Shown here: in pieces, positions 42,129-50,800 of the stretch
Position numbering within the stretch: position 1 is the stretch's first letter
Layout: each line of letters begins with the position of its first letter
DNA from: Bradyrhizobium sp. CSS354
Lineage (GTDB): Bacteria > Pseudomonadota > Alphaproteobacteria > Rhizobiales > Xanthobacteraceae
Assembly (NCBI RefSeq): GCF_029051725.1
Contig: NZ_JAACFU010000019.1
Span: forward strand, 1-64,000
Direction: 5' to 3'
DNA: 64,000 nt
The notes under the pieces: model-generated
What the model saw: only the letters and a program-made list of their open reading frames with translations
Databases searched by the model: none
Told to the model about the DNA's origin: nothing
Made by a program: the position numbers and the translations under genes

Positions 42129-43502
42129 ATGGACCCCATTCCGCACGCCCCCAAGCCGCTCGATCAGATCACGCTTTCCGAATTGCTGGGTGCGCTGAGC
42201 CACGCGCTCGATCTCTCGGAGGGGCAGCCGGCCGGACATTGCGTGCGATGCAGCCGCATCGGCGTCATGATCGGCAGGGAGATCGGCCTCGGCGAGGACG
42301 AGATCGTCGAACTTTACTACGTACTGTTGCTGAAGGATCTCGGCTGCAGCAGCAACGCTGCGCGCATCTGCGAGCTGTATCTGACCGATGATCTCTCCTT
42401 CAAGCAGGATTTCAAGCTCATTGACGGCAGCCTGCCGCAGGCGCTGCGCTTCGTGCTGGGCCATACCGGGCTGAAGGCCGGTCTGGCCGAACGGTTTCGC
42501 GCCATCGTCAATATCTTCCAGAACGGCGGCGAGATCGCTCGCGAACTGATCGAGACGCGCTGCCATCGCGGCGCCGACATCGCCCGCAAAATGCGCTTCT
42601 CCGAACCGGTCGCGGAGGGCATTAAGAATCTCGATGAGCATTGGGATGGGGGCGGCAAGCCGCTCGGCATTCGCGGCGCGGCCATCCCGATTTACTCCCG
42701 CCTCGCCTTGTTGGCTCAGGTGGTCGATGTGTTCTACATCGCGAACGGTCCCGAAGCCGCCCTTCGTGAGGCCCGGAATCGAGCGGGCACCTGGTTCGAT
42801 CCAGACCTGGTTGCCGCTTTTGAACGCATCGCGGCGCAGCCTGGATTCTGGGACATGCTTGGCACTGAAGACGGGCCCGAGACTGTTCCTCTGCTGCCGC
42901 AGCAGGCGAGCGCGCCGGTGGATGAGGACTATCTGGATGACATCGCGGCGGCCTTCGCCCAGGTGGTCGATTCCAAAAGTCCCTACACCAGCGGCCACAG
43001 CGAGCGCGTCACGCTTTTTACCGACATGATCGCGGAGCAGCTGGAGTTCACTGCCGAGCGCCGACGCTGGCTCAAGCGTGCCGCGCTTTTGCATGACATT
43101 GGCAAGCTCGGCGTCAGCAACGCAATCCTCGACAAGCCGGGTAAGCTTGACGATTTCGAATGGGAGATCATGCGCAAGCATTCCGCGCATTCGGAAGCGA
43201 TCCTGTCGCGCATCGGCGCGTTTGGCGATCTCGCTCCGATCGCCGGGGCGCATCACGAGCGGCTGGACGGCAAAGGCTATCCCCGTGGGCTCGCGGGAGA
43301 CCAGATCTGCCTGGACACCCGAATCATCACGACCGCGGATATCTTCGATGCGCTGACCGCGGAACGGCCGTATCGGGCCGCGATGCCAGTGACGAAAGCT
43401 CTTGCGATCATGTCGGAGATGGTCGGCACCCAAATAGACGCAGACTGCTTTGCGGCCCTTCGCCGGGCTCTTGGACGCGTGGACGAGACGCTCGCGGCTT
43501 GA
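42129..43502 (+). CDS. Tandem HD-GYP phosphodiesterase, N-terminal domain degenerate
   Basis: 457 residues. The C-terminal domain (about 270-450) is a canonical HD-GYP c-di-GMP phosphodiesterase: SPYTSGHSERV, HDIGK with His322, and HHERLDGKGYP with His375/376. The N-terminal half (about 15-225) is a second copy that has lost key residues: GHCVRCSRIG keeps a His, but the HD pair reads LLKDLGC and the HHExxDGxGYP block reads LDEHWDGGGKPLG. It therefore probably serves a regulatory or dimerising role. Soluble. The gene starts 176 bp after the MarR gene. It adds a third c-di-GMP enzyme to the region. Confidence 0.9.
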   Translation: MDPIPHAPKPLDQITLSELLGALSHALDLSEGQPAGHCVRCSRIGVMIGREIGLGEDEIVELYYVLLLKDLGCSSNAARICELYLTDDLSFKQDFKLIDGSLPQALRFVLGHTGLKAGLAERFRAIVNIFQNGGEIARELIETRCHRGADIARKMRFSEPVAEGIKNLDEHWDGGGKPLGIRGAAIPIYSRLALLAQVVDVFYIANGPEAALREARNRAGTWFDPDLVAAFERIAAQPGFWDMLGTEDGPETVPLLPQQASAPVDEDYLDDIAAAFAQVVDSKSPYTSGHSERVTLFTDMIAEQLEFTAERRRWLKRAALLHDIGKLGVSNAILDKPGKLDDFEWEIMRKHSAHSEAILSRIGAFGDLAPIAGAHHERLDGKGYPRGLAGDQICLDTRIITTADIFDALTAERPYRAAMPVTKALAIMSEMVGTQIDADCFAALRRALGRVDETLAA

Positions 43503-43577
43503 CGAGGGTCCGGCGTCATCCGGCTTGCAACGTCCGGTGAGCCGACCGGGAGCAACCGCGCGTTCACGTCGCGGAAA

Positions 43578-43602
43578 GGAACGTCCGGCGCTTCTCCACG
43601 TT
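43578..43602 (+). promoter_or_regulatory. EcfG-type general stress promoter
   Basis: GGAAC (43578-43582), exactly 16 bp, CGTT (43599-43602): a full match to the alphaproteobacterial EcfG consensus GGAAC-N16-CGTT. The predicted start near 43610 is about 24 bp upstream of the gene at 43634. Confidence 0.75.
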
Positions 43603-43633
43603 GTCGGCCGTCGAGCGCAAACCGGTTCATACG

Positions 43634-44089
43634 ATGAAAAAGATCGCCACCATCCTTGTGATGCTCTGTAGCTTGCCGGCCGCTGCCGGTGCGGAGAGCT
43701 GGAGTGGCTATCGCATTCCCGAAACCGGGACCAGCGTCGACATCCCTTCGTCCATCTTCACCGAGCAAGCCGGCCGGCCGGACGGCTACGGCATGCAGTA
43801 CCGGACCAGCGACGGCCGTGCGGATCTGACGGTGCAGGCCGTTCCGAACGAAGGCAGCTCACCTGCGGCTTTCCTGGCGCGGAAGAATCCGCCCTCCGGC
43901 ATTACCTACAAGCGTATCACGCCGCGCTTCTTCGTGGTCTCCAGCACCCGCGGCGGCAAGATCTGGTACGACCGCTGCAACTTTGGCCGCCGCTACGTGC
44001 ATTGCGTGCTGATCAACTATCCGGCCGCCGAGAAGCGGCAGTGGGATGCTGTCGTGACCCGCGTCAGCCGCACGCTGAGCGGCGGTTGA
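43634..44089 (+). CDS. Exported hypothetical protein, stress-promoter driven
   Basis: 151 residues. Signal peptide MKKIATILVMLCSLPAAAGA. The mature part reads ESWSGYRIPETGTSVDIPSSIFTEQ, YGMQYRTSDGRADLTVQAVPNEGSSPAAFLARKNPPSGITYKRITPRFFVVSS and GKIWYDRCNFGRRYVHCVLINYPAAEKRQWDAVVTRVSRTL, with two cysteines that may form a disulfide. The pattern is seen in small rhizobial periplasmic proteins of unknown function. Expression under general stress is indicated by the EcfG promoter 32 bp upstream. Confidence 0.8.
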   Translation: MKKIATILVMLCSLPAAAGAESWSGYRIPETGTSVDIPSSIFTEQAGRPDGYGMQYRTSDGRADLTVQAVPNEGSSPAAFLARKNPPSGITYKRITPRFFVVSSTRGGKIWYDRCNFGRRYVHCVLINYPAAEKRQWDAVVTRVSRTLSGG

Positions 44090-44126
44090 TCCGTTCACAA
44101 AGAAAAACCTGCTCACAAAGAAAAAA

Positions 44127-44147
44127 CTGCCCGCAGGTTGCGGGCAG
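44127..44147 (-). terminator. Rho-independent terminator of the Gly/Ser-rich gene
   Basis: Nine-bp stem CTGCCCGCA/TGCGGGCAG with a 3-nt loop, followed on the minus strand by TTTTTTCTTT. It lies 19 bp after the stop of the gene at 44166. A direct repeat of TCACAAAGAAAAA flanks the T tract. Confidence 0.85.
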
Positions 44148-44165
44148 CAGTGTCGTGAGGATGTT

Positions 44166-44594
44166 TCAGCGCACGTTTGTCGATGTCGTCGACATGGTCG
44201 GCTTGGAGCCTGGCACGTGCGACATGGTCTTGGTGGTGGACCCGACCTCCTCGCCCGCCTTCACTTTCGTGCGGGTGTGGGAGCGGCTGAACGTACCACC
44301 CTCATGCGCCTGCGCGCGCGCATTGGAATTGAGCACCGGACCGTTGCCCTTGTTCATGCTGGTGCCGGACTGCGCCTTGCCGTTGGCGGACGCGGCGCTG
44401 CCGCCGGCTGCAATCGAGGAGCCGGTCTGTCCGGAGCCCGACGTCGACGTGCCGCCGGTGCCGAGCGTGCTGGCCGAGGTGCCGCCGGCCGCAGCCGAGC
44501 CCCCGGTGCCGCCGGTCATGCTGGTTTGCGCCGACAACGGAGAGGCGGCGGCGAGCAGGAGTGCGACCGACGAGGTCGCGATTAACATTCTCAT
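44166..44594 (-). CDS. Exported Gly/Ser/Thr-rich protein
   Basis: 142 residues. Signal peptide RMLIATSSVALLLAAASPLSAQ, then a low-complexity stretch (SMTGGTGGSAAAGGTSASTLGTGGTSTSGSG, SSIAAGGSAASANG) and a polar, basic C-terminus (FSRSHTRTKVKAGEEVGSTTKTMSHVPG). The STLGTGG unit is the same as in the repeat protein at 45023-45559, so the two are related. No catalytic motif. Likely intrinsically disordered and periplasmic or extracellular. Last gene of a three-gene minus-strand set, 16 bp after the gene at 44611, ending at a strong terminator. Confidence 0.72.
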   Translation of the reverse strand: MRMLIATSSVALLLAAASPLSAQTSMTGGTGGSAAAGGTSASTLGTGGTSTSGSGQTGSSIAAGGSAASANGKAQSGTSMNKGNGPVLNSNARAQAHEGGTFSRSHTRTKVKAGEEVGSTTKTMSHVPGSKPTMSTTSTNVR

Positions 44595-44610
44595 CTGTGA
44601 AATCCTTTTG

Positions 44611-44964
44611 TTATGGCGACGATGTCGAGATGGTGCAGCCGTTGACTGTGACGGTGCTCGCGCTGGTCGAACCGGGGCCGCCGGCCGTCGAGGACGAACT
44701 CGACACGTTGCCGCCGCCAGCCTGGACGTGCACCGACGATCCGCCGGCCGAGCTCGAGCTCGACAGCGAGCCGCTCGATGAGGTCGAGCCGGTTGTGCCC
44801 GAACCCGATGATCCCAGCGCGGTGATGCTGCCGTCAGGATGTTTTTCGACCGTGACCCGGCAGGTTTCGCCGGATGCGGTCTTGCCGGTTTTCTGCATGG
44901 TTTCCCCCACAGCGGCGCTGCTTATCAAAGTCAAAACTGCGATCGCAACGATTGATCTGTTCAT
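44611..44964 (-). CDS. Exported Ser/Gly-rich protein with two cysteines
   Basis: 117 residues. Signal peptide NRSIVAIAVLTLISSAAVG; the mature start ETMQKTGKTASGETCRVTVEKHPDGSITALG is ordered-looking, followed by about 55 residues of almost pure Ser/Gly/Thr (SSGSGTTGSTSSSGSLSSSSS) and the end TVTVNGCTISTSSP. The two cysteines near both ends of the mature chain could close a loop. No known domain. Middle gene of the three Gly/Ser-rich genes. Confidence 0.72.
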   Translation of the reverse strand: MNRSIVAIAVLTLISSAAVGETMQKTGKTASGETCRVTVEKHPDGSITALGSSGSGTTGSTSSSGSLSSSSSAGGSSVHVQAGGGNVSSSSSTAGGPGSTSASTVTVNGCTISTSSP

Positions 44965-44989
44965 GCCAGTCCTCCTCCAGCAGAGAAAA

Positions 44990-45013
44990 GGGAGCGGCGT
45001 ATTGGCCGCTCCC
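44990..45013 (-). terminator. Rho-independent terminator of the repeat-protein gene
   Basis: Nine-bp stem GGGAGCGGC/GCCGCTCCC with a 6-nt loop, followed on the minus strand by TTTTCTC. It ends 10 bp after the stop of the gene at 45023, so that gene can be a separate transcript from the two below it. Confidence 0.8.
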
Positions 45014-45022
45014 CGGGTCGGA

Positions 45023-45559
45023 CTAATTCTTGTCCTTCTTCATCTCGTCCTTGTGGTGACCTTTGCCCTTTTCCATGCCCATGTCGCTGGCATGTCCCGC
45101 GGAGGAGCCGGCCGCTCCCACAGTCGAGCCGCTCTTGCCGCCGCCCGCGGACGAGCCGCCGGTGCCGACTGTCGATGCCGAGTTGGAGCCGGAGCCTGCC
45201 GCAGAGCCGCCCGTGCCGACGCTGGACGAGCTCTTGCCGCCGCCCGCTGACGAGCCGCCGGTGCCGAGCGTCGAGGCGGAGCCTGAGCCGCTGCCTGAGC
45301 CCGCGGCAGAGCCGCCGGTGCCGACGGACGAACTGCTGGTGCCGCCGCCGGCCGACGAGCCGCCGGTGCCAAGCGTCGAGGCCGAGCCCGATCCGCTGCC
45401 CGAACCCGCCGATGAACCGCCCGTGCCGACGGTCGAGTTGCTGGTGCCACCGCCGGCTGACGAGCCGCCAGTGCCGACGGTCGAGCTCGACTGCGCCACG
45501 GCGAGCGCCGTACCGGCCAGCAGCGCAGCTGCGGCCGCAGACAATTTCAGAATCCTCAT
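45023..45559 (-). CDS. Exported tandem-repeat Gly/Ser-rich protein
   Basis: 178 residues from ATG 45559 (MRILKLSAAAAALLAGTALAVAQ, signal peptide); TTGGAGGAG lies upstream. From residue 26 to about 158 the chain is a tandem repeat of about 35 residues, each made of two halves: STVGTGGSSAGGGTSN and STVGTGGSSAGSGSGSGSA. Nearly four copies are present, differing by V/L, T/K and S/A swaps. The C-terminus changes to a charged tail, MGMEKGKGHHKDEMKKDKN. No cysteine, no aromatic residue in the repeat. Such a chain is expected to be disordered and exported; an adhesive, matrix or osmotic role is conceivable but not shown. Confidence 0.8.
   Translation of the reverse strand: MRILKLSAAAAALLAGTALAVAQSSSTVGTGGSSAGGGTSNSTVGTGGSSAGSGSGSGSASTLGTGGSSAGGGTSSSSVGTGGSAAGSGSGSGSASTLGTGGSSAGGGKSSSSVGTGGSAAGSGSNSASTVGTGGSSAGGGKSGSTVGAAGSSAGHASDMGMEKGKGHHKDEMKKDKN
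45085..45484. repeat. Tandem DNA repeat inside the Gly/Ser-rich gene
   Basis: Period of about 105 bp, almost four copies (the third is 6 bp shorter), each composed of two related halves of about 45-60 bp rich in GCCGCCGGTGCCGA. It encodes the 35-residue protein repeat. Copy-number change by slippage or recombination would keep the frame. Confidence 0.8.
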
Positions 45560-45744
45560 CGCTGTCTCCTCCAATGATCAAATTGCCAAAACAGGCTCGG
45601 GATAAAGTGGCAGGCCACCGAAACGTTCCTTGGATCGGTATGACGATGTGGAAAATGCGCGCGTATGATCGTGGTCAAGTTCCAGCTGCGAAGCGCAGCG
45701 GACTGATGACGAGCGGGAACAGCGAAGTTACGAAAAAGGGCGCG

Positions 45745-46356
45745 CTAGTCCGACGACAATCCCGTCCTGCGCCGCAGATCCGTGATCGCGCGCAGAAAGC
45801 TGTCGGCCGGCGTCGTCTCCGGATCGATCAGGCGGTGCAGACGAAAGCCGTCTTCCAGCGCCAGCACGACGGAGGCCATCCATGGCGGATTGAGCGTGTC
45901 GCCTTTCGCGTTGCTCTTCAGCGTGGCCTCGACGATGTCGGCGACCAGCTTGCGCCGCGCGCGCAGGCGTTTTGCAAGTTCGGGCCGGCGCTTCTCGGCG
46001 CGCGCGACAAACAGGATCATCTCCATGTGCAGCAGTGGCGAGCGGCCGAGCGGGTCTTGCCGGGTGCGATCCATCGCCTTCAGCGCGGCGATGAAGTCGT
46101 CGAGATTGTCGTGCTGCGCGAGGATGTCCATGTTGCGCCGGATCGACTGCGCGACATGGTCCTCGAGCATGGCAATGATCAGTTCGTCCTTGCTCTTGAA
46201 GTTGGAATAGAACGCGCCCCGGCTGAAGCCGGCCGCCGCCGCGATCGCCTCGATGCTGGCGCCGCCGATGCCGTCCTGCTCGAACACGCGCGCGGCCGCC
46301 TCGAACAGCTTGTCGCGCGTGTCGTCCCTGGTCGGCCTGGTTCTCACCCTTGACAT
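45745..46356 (-). CDS. TetR-family transcriptional regulator
   Basis: 203 residues. The N-terminal helix-turn-helix is canonical: RDKLFEAAARVFEQDGIGGASIEAIAAAAGFSRGAFYSNFKSKDELIIAMLE (residues 14-65). The C-terminal ligand-binding helices have no recognisable specific motif. It is divergent from the cytochrome P450 gene at 46486; a perfect 28-bp dyad lies 23 bp upstream of its own start. It most likely represses both itself and the P450, released by a lipophilic ligand (inference). Confidence 0.92.
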   Translation of the reverse strand: MSRVRTRPTRDDTRDKLFEAAARVFEQDGIGGASIEAIAAAAGFSRGAFYSNFKSKDELIIAMLEDHVAQSIRRNMDILAQHDNLDDFIAALKAMDRTRQDPLGRSPLLHMEMILFVARAEKRRPELAKRLRARRKLVADIVEATLKSNAKGDTLNPPWMASVVLALEDGFRLHRLIDPETTPADSFLRAITDLRRRTGLSSD

Positions 46357-46378
46357 CGGAGCAGTTTAGGGCAGAATG

Positions 46379-46406
46379 CAACTCGATACAACAATGTATC
46401 GAGTTG
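46379..46406. promoter_or_regulatory. TetR operator, 12-bp arms
   Basis: CAACTCGATACA (46379-46390), 4-bp spacer ACAA, TGTATCGAGTTG (46395-46406): perfect inverted repeat. The nested TGTATCGA half-site is typical of TetR/AcrR operators. It lies 80 bp upstream of the P450 start. Confidence 0.85.
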
Positions 46407-46485
46407 ATAATTCAGGGATGGTTACGCTGCGCAAGAGGGGCTGCCCGGCGTATGCGATTCATGCGGCAACCGATATGAGGTCACC

Positions 46486-47715
46486 ATGAACGAGCACGTG
46501 CAAGGCACCGGCGGTCCGTTGTTCAATCCGCTGTCGCCCGACTTCATCCGCGATCCCTATCCGCATTATGAGCGGCTCCGCGCGATCTTTCCGATTCACG
46601 TGACGCCGTTCGGCCAGTTCGTCACCAGCCGCCATGCCGATGTCAGCCTCGTGATGCGCGACAAGCGTTTCGGCAAGGATTTCGTCGACCGTTCCAAGCG
46701 CCGCTATAGCGAGAAGATCATGGAGGAGCCGGTCTTCCGCAGCATGAGCCACTGGATGCTGCAGGCCGATCCGCCCGACCACACCCGCCTGCGCGGTCTC
46801 GTCGTGAAGGCCTTCACCGCCCGCCGCGTCGAGGACATGCGGCCGCGCATCCAGCAGATCGTCGACCAGACCATCGATGCCGTGATCGACCGCGGCCACA
46901 TGGACCTGATCGAGGATTTCGCCTTCCGCCTGCCTGTGACCATCATCTGCGACATGCTCGGCATCCCCGAGGACCATCGCGAGACATTCTATAACAGCTC
47001 GCGCGACGGCGGACGGCTGCTCGACCCCGTGCCGCTCTCGCCGGAGGAGATCGCCAAGGGCAACGCCGGCAACATGATGGCGCAGATGTATTTCCAGCAG
47101 CTGTTCGAGCTGCGCCGCCGCAACCCCGGCGACGATCTCATCACCCAGTTGGTGCAGGCCGAGGAAGACGGCAACAAGCTCACCAACGAGGAACTGACCG
47201 CCAACATCATCCTGTTGTTCGGCGCCGGCCACGAGACCACGGTCAATCTGATCGGCAACGGCCTGCTGGCGCTGCATCGCAATCCGGACCAGCTCGCGCT
47301 TTTGAAGGCGCGGCCGGAACTGATGGTGGGCGCGATCGAGGAGTTTCTGCGCTACGATTCCTCGGTGCAGATGACCGGGCGGGTCGCGCTGGAGGATATC
47401 AACGATGTCGGCGGCGCCAAGATCCCGAAGGGCGAGACCGTGCTCTGCCTGCTGGGCTCGGCCAACCGTGACCCGGCGGTCTATCCTGACCGCCCCGACC
47501 GGCTCGACGTCACCCGCCAGAATGTGAGGCCGCTGTCGTTCGGCGGCGGTATCCATTTCTGCCTGGGGGCGCAATTGGCGCGACTCGAGGCCGAGATCGC
47601 CATCGCCACGCTGTTGCGTCGGCTGCCGGATCTGCGCATCGACGACGTCGAAAACCCGGAATGGCGGCCGACCTTCGTGCTGCGCGGCCTGAAACGGCTG
47701 CCTGCGAGCTGGTGA
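46486..47715 (+). CDS. Cytochrome P450
   Basis: 409 residues, class I bacterial size. C helix WMLQADPPDHTRLRGLVVKAFTARRVEDM, I helix LLFGAGHETTVNLIGNGLLAL with the oxygen-activating AGHETT, K helix ExxR in EEFLRYDSSVQ, and the heme loop LSFGGGIHFCLGAQLARLEAEIA with Cys359 as axial ligand. All essential residues are present. It is a monooxygenase that needs ferredoxin and reductase partners, which are not encoded nearby. The TetR gene and the 28-bp dyad upstream indicate substrate-induced expression. The start ATG 46486 is preceded by a weak GAGG. Confidence 0.95.
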   Translation: MNEHVQGTGGPLFNPLSPDFIRDPYPHYERLRAIFPIHVTPFGQFVTSRHADVSLVMRDKRFGKDFVDRSKRRYSEKIMEEPVFRSMSHWMLQADPPDHTRLRGLVVKAFTARRVEDMRPRIQQIVDQTIDAVIDRGHMDLIEDFAFRLPVTIICDMLGIPEDHRETFYNSSRDGGRLLDPVPLSPEEIAKGNAGNMMAQMYFQQLFELRRRNPGDDLITQLVQAEEDGNKLTNEELTANIILLFGAGHETTVNLIGNGLLALHRNPDQLALLKARPELMVGAIEEFLRYDSSVQMTGRVALEDINDVGGAKIPKGETVLCLLGSANRDPAVYPDRPDRLDVTRQNVRPLSFGGGIHFCLGAQLARLEAEIAIATLLRRLPDLRIDDVENPEWRPTFVLRGLKRLPASW

Positions 47716-47854
47716 TAGCCGCCGGCGTTAACCTCCGCGCGCAACAGTCGCTGTGACTTCGCCACACTTCCCCCTATATAAGGGGCTGTTCCGGTACGTC
47801 TGAGGCCCTGCGGCTCAGGCAAGGCCCGCATCCGGTTTGGCCGAGGGGAGACCC

Positions 47855-50800
47855 GTGCAGACGACGCTGCTCGGATTGGCGATTGCCTTTATCTTAGCGC
47901 TGCTGGCCGCTCTGATCGGGCCTTACTTCGTCGACTGGAACCAGTTCAGGCCCCAGTTCGAAGCGGAGGCCGGCAGGATCATCGGCGTGCCGGTGCGGGT
48001 GGTGGGCGAACTCGACGCGCGGCTGTTGCCGGCGCCGACGCTGCGGCTGCGCGGGGTCACCTTCGGCGGCAACAACGATCTCGGTCGCCTGCGCGCCGAC
48101 AAGCTCGACGTCGAATTCAGCCTGAGCTCCCTGATGCGCGGCGAATGGCGCGCCACCGAGCTTTCGGTCAACGGCATGGCGGTCGATCTCGGCCTCGACG
48201 CGCGCGGGCGGGTCGATTTGCCCTCCACCGCGAGCGGCAGCTTCAATCTGGCTTCGCTGGCGATCGAGCGGCTGAACCTCACCGGCCGCATCGCCCTGCA
48301 TGATGCCGCCAGCCGTTCGACGCTGGAGCTCAACGACATCGCCTTCTCCGGCGACGTGCGCTCGCTGGCCGGCTCGGTCCGTGGCGACGGCAGTTTCACC
48401 GCCGCTGGCGTCCGCTATCCATTCCGCGTCTCCTCCGGCCCGAGCGCCGATGGCAACGCCACCCGCCTCCATCTCAACATCGATCCCGGCGAGCGTGCGA
48501 TCCTGGCCGATCTCGAAGGCGTGCTTGCCTTCGACAACCGCCTGCCGAAATTCGAGGGCGCGCTGACGCTCGCGGTGCCGGCGCCGAAGAAGCCGGGCGA
48601 GGCGGGGCCGATGCCCTGGAAGCTCACCACAAAACTCAAGGCCGATCCGGCCGGCGCCAAGTTCGAGCAGATCGACGCCAGCTTCGGCACCGAAGATACC
48701 GCGCTGAAGCTCGGCGGCGTCGGCGATATCAGGTTCGGCGCTTCGCCGCTGCTGCGTGCGGTGCTGTCTGCGCGCCAGGTCGATGCCGACAAGTTCACGG
48801 CGAAGGACGCTAGCGAGCCGCAGCGCATCCTCCCGGCGCTCCGCGCAGGGCTCGCCGCAATCCCGCAGGCGCCGATCCCGGCGCAGATCGAGTTCAACTC
48901 CGACCAGATCATGCTCGGCGGCCGTCCGCTCCAGAACATCACGGCCGAGCTTGCGACCGACGGACGATCCTGGACCTTCCAGCGGCTCGAGCTGCGCGCG
49001 CCGGGCCAGACGCAGCTCTCGCTCAACGGCGCCACGCCCGGCGCCGACAGCTTCAGCGGCCGTCTCAGCGTCGATTCCTCCGATCCCGATACGCTGGTGG
49101 CATGGCTCCAGGGCCGCAGCGAGATCAACCGCCGCAGCACGCGGCCGCTGCGCCTTGCCGGCGACGTGACCATCGCCGCCAACCATTTCGCCATCGACAG
49201 GCTGAAAGCCGAGATCGAGGGCGGCGCGGTCGAAGGCCGCATCGCTTTCGTCCAGACCGGCGCGAGCAAGGGCTCGCGGATCGACGCGGAGCTCAAGGCC
49301 GACCGCCTCGACCTCGATGCCGCCGCAAGTTTTGTGCGCGCGCTTTCGGGGCCCCAAGGCGAATGGCCGGAGGAAGCGAAGCTGTCGCTCGATATCGGCC
49401 GCGCGATCTCGGCCGGGCAGGAGTTGCGGCCGTTCACCGCGAAACTCGGCTACGGGCCCGCATCGCTCTCGCTGGAGCAATTGCGGTTCGGCCAGGCCAG
49501 TGGCGTGACCACGGAAGCGAGCGGCAGTTTCGACCGCGCCAAGGCGACGGGCAAGCTCGCGCTGAAATCCTCCGCCAATTCGCTGCGCGATCTCACCGCA
49601 CTTATGGAGCCGTTTGCGCCTTCGGTGCGCGCGCGCTTCGACGCCATCCCGACGCTGCCAGGTGCGACCCGCCTCAAGCTCGACCTCAGCCTCGACAAGA
49701 ACGCCGAGCACGCCGATCGCAACGATGCGCGCGCGGTGATCGAGCTCGACGCGCCGCAGCTCAAGGCCACCGCGACGCTGGCCGCGCAGACGCCGGTGGC
49801 CGCCGTCAACGGCATCGACATCGAGCGCTTGCGCAACAGCGACTTCACGCTGGATTCGAAAGTCTCGACACCGCAGGCCAGTTCACTGCTGGCGTTGCTC
49901 GGGCTCGATCGCGTGGTGGCCGCAGGGGAGGGCGCTTCGCAGTTCGAAGGCCGCTTGAGCGGTGCGTGGCGCCATCAGCTGCAATTGAATGCAAAGCTCA
50001 GCGGCGGCGGGCTGGACGCGGACGCACAAGGCAACGTCGAATTGTCCGAGCCGAAAGGCAGCGTGAATTTGCGCGTGCGCAATGCCAATCTGGCGCCGCT
50101 GTTCGGGACCAGCCCGGCCGATAAATCCATGCAGAGCGTCAATCTATCCTCGCGCGTTGGCCTCTCCGGCAACCGCCTGACCTTCAACGATCTCGACAGC
50201 ACACTGGCCGGCTCACATTTGCGGGGGCATCTGGCGGTGACGCTCGATCAGGAGAAGACCGTCGACGGCGAAGTCGGCCTCGATACGCTCGACCTCGTGC
50301 CGGCGCTCGCGATGGCCATCGGCGCGGCCGGACACGATGCCAATGCGCCGTTGAGTGCCGGGCTTCTCGGCGGCTGGCGCGGCCGCGTCGCCTTCCAGGC
50401 GTTGCACGGCACGTTGCCCGGCGGCATCGAGCTGCGCCCCTTCGGCGGCACGATCCGGAGCGACGGTCAGTCGCTCGCTCTCGACGCAATGAAGGGCGGC
50501 GTCGGCGGCGGCGAGATGTCGGCGAGCCTCGATGCGCGCAATGGCGCCAATGGTCTGACGTTGAACGCGCGCATCGAGCTCGGCAAAGTCGACGCGGCGG
50601 CGCTACGCTATCGCGACCTCGCGCTGCCGAAGGGACGCGCCTCGGCGCAGATGGCGCTGACCAGTCAGGGCCGCAGCGTCGCGGCGCTCACCGGCGCGCT
50701 CGCCGGAAACGGCACGGTGACGCTCGAATCCGCTGAAATCTCCGGCCTCAATCCGCGCGCCTTCGAGATCGCCATCCGTGCCAGCGACGGCGGCCAGGTT

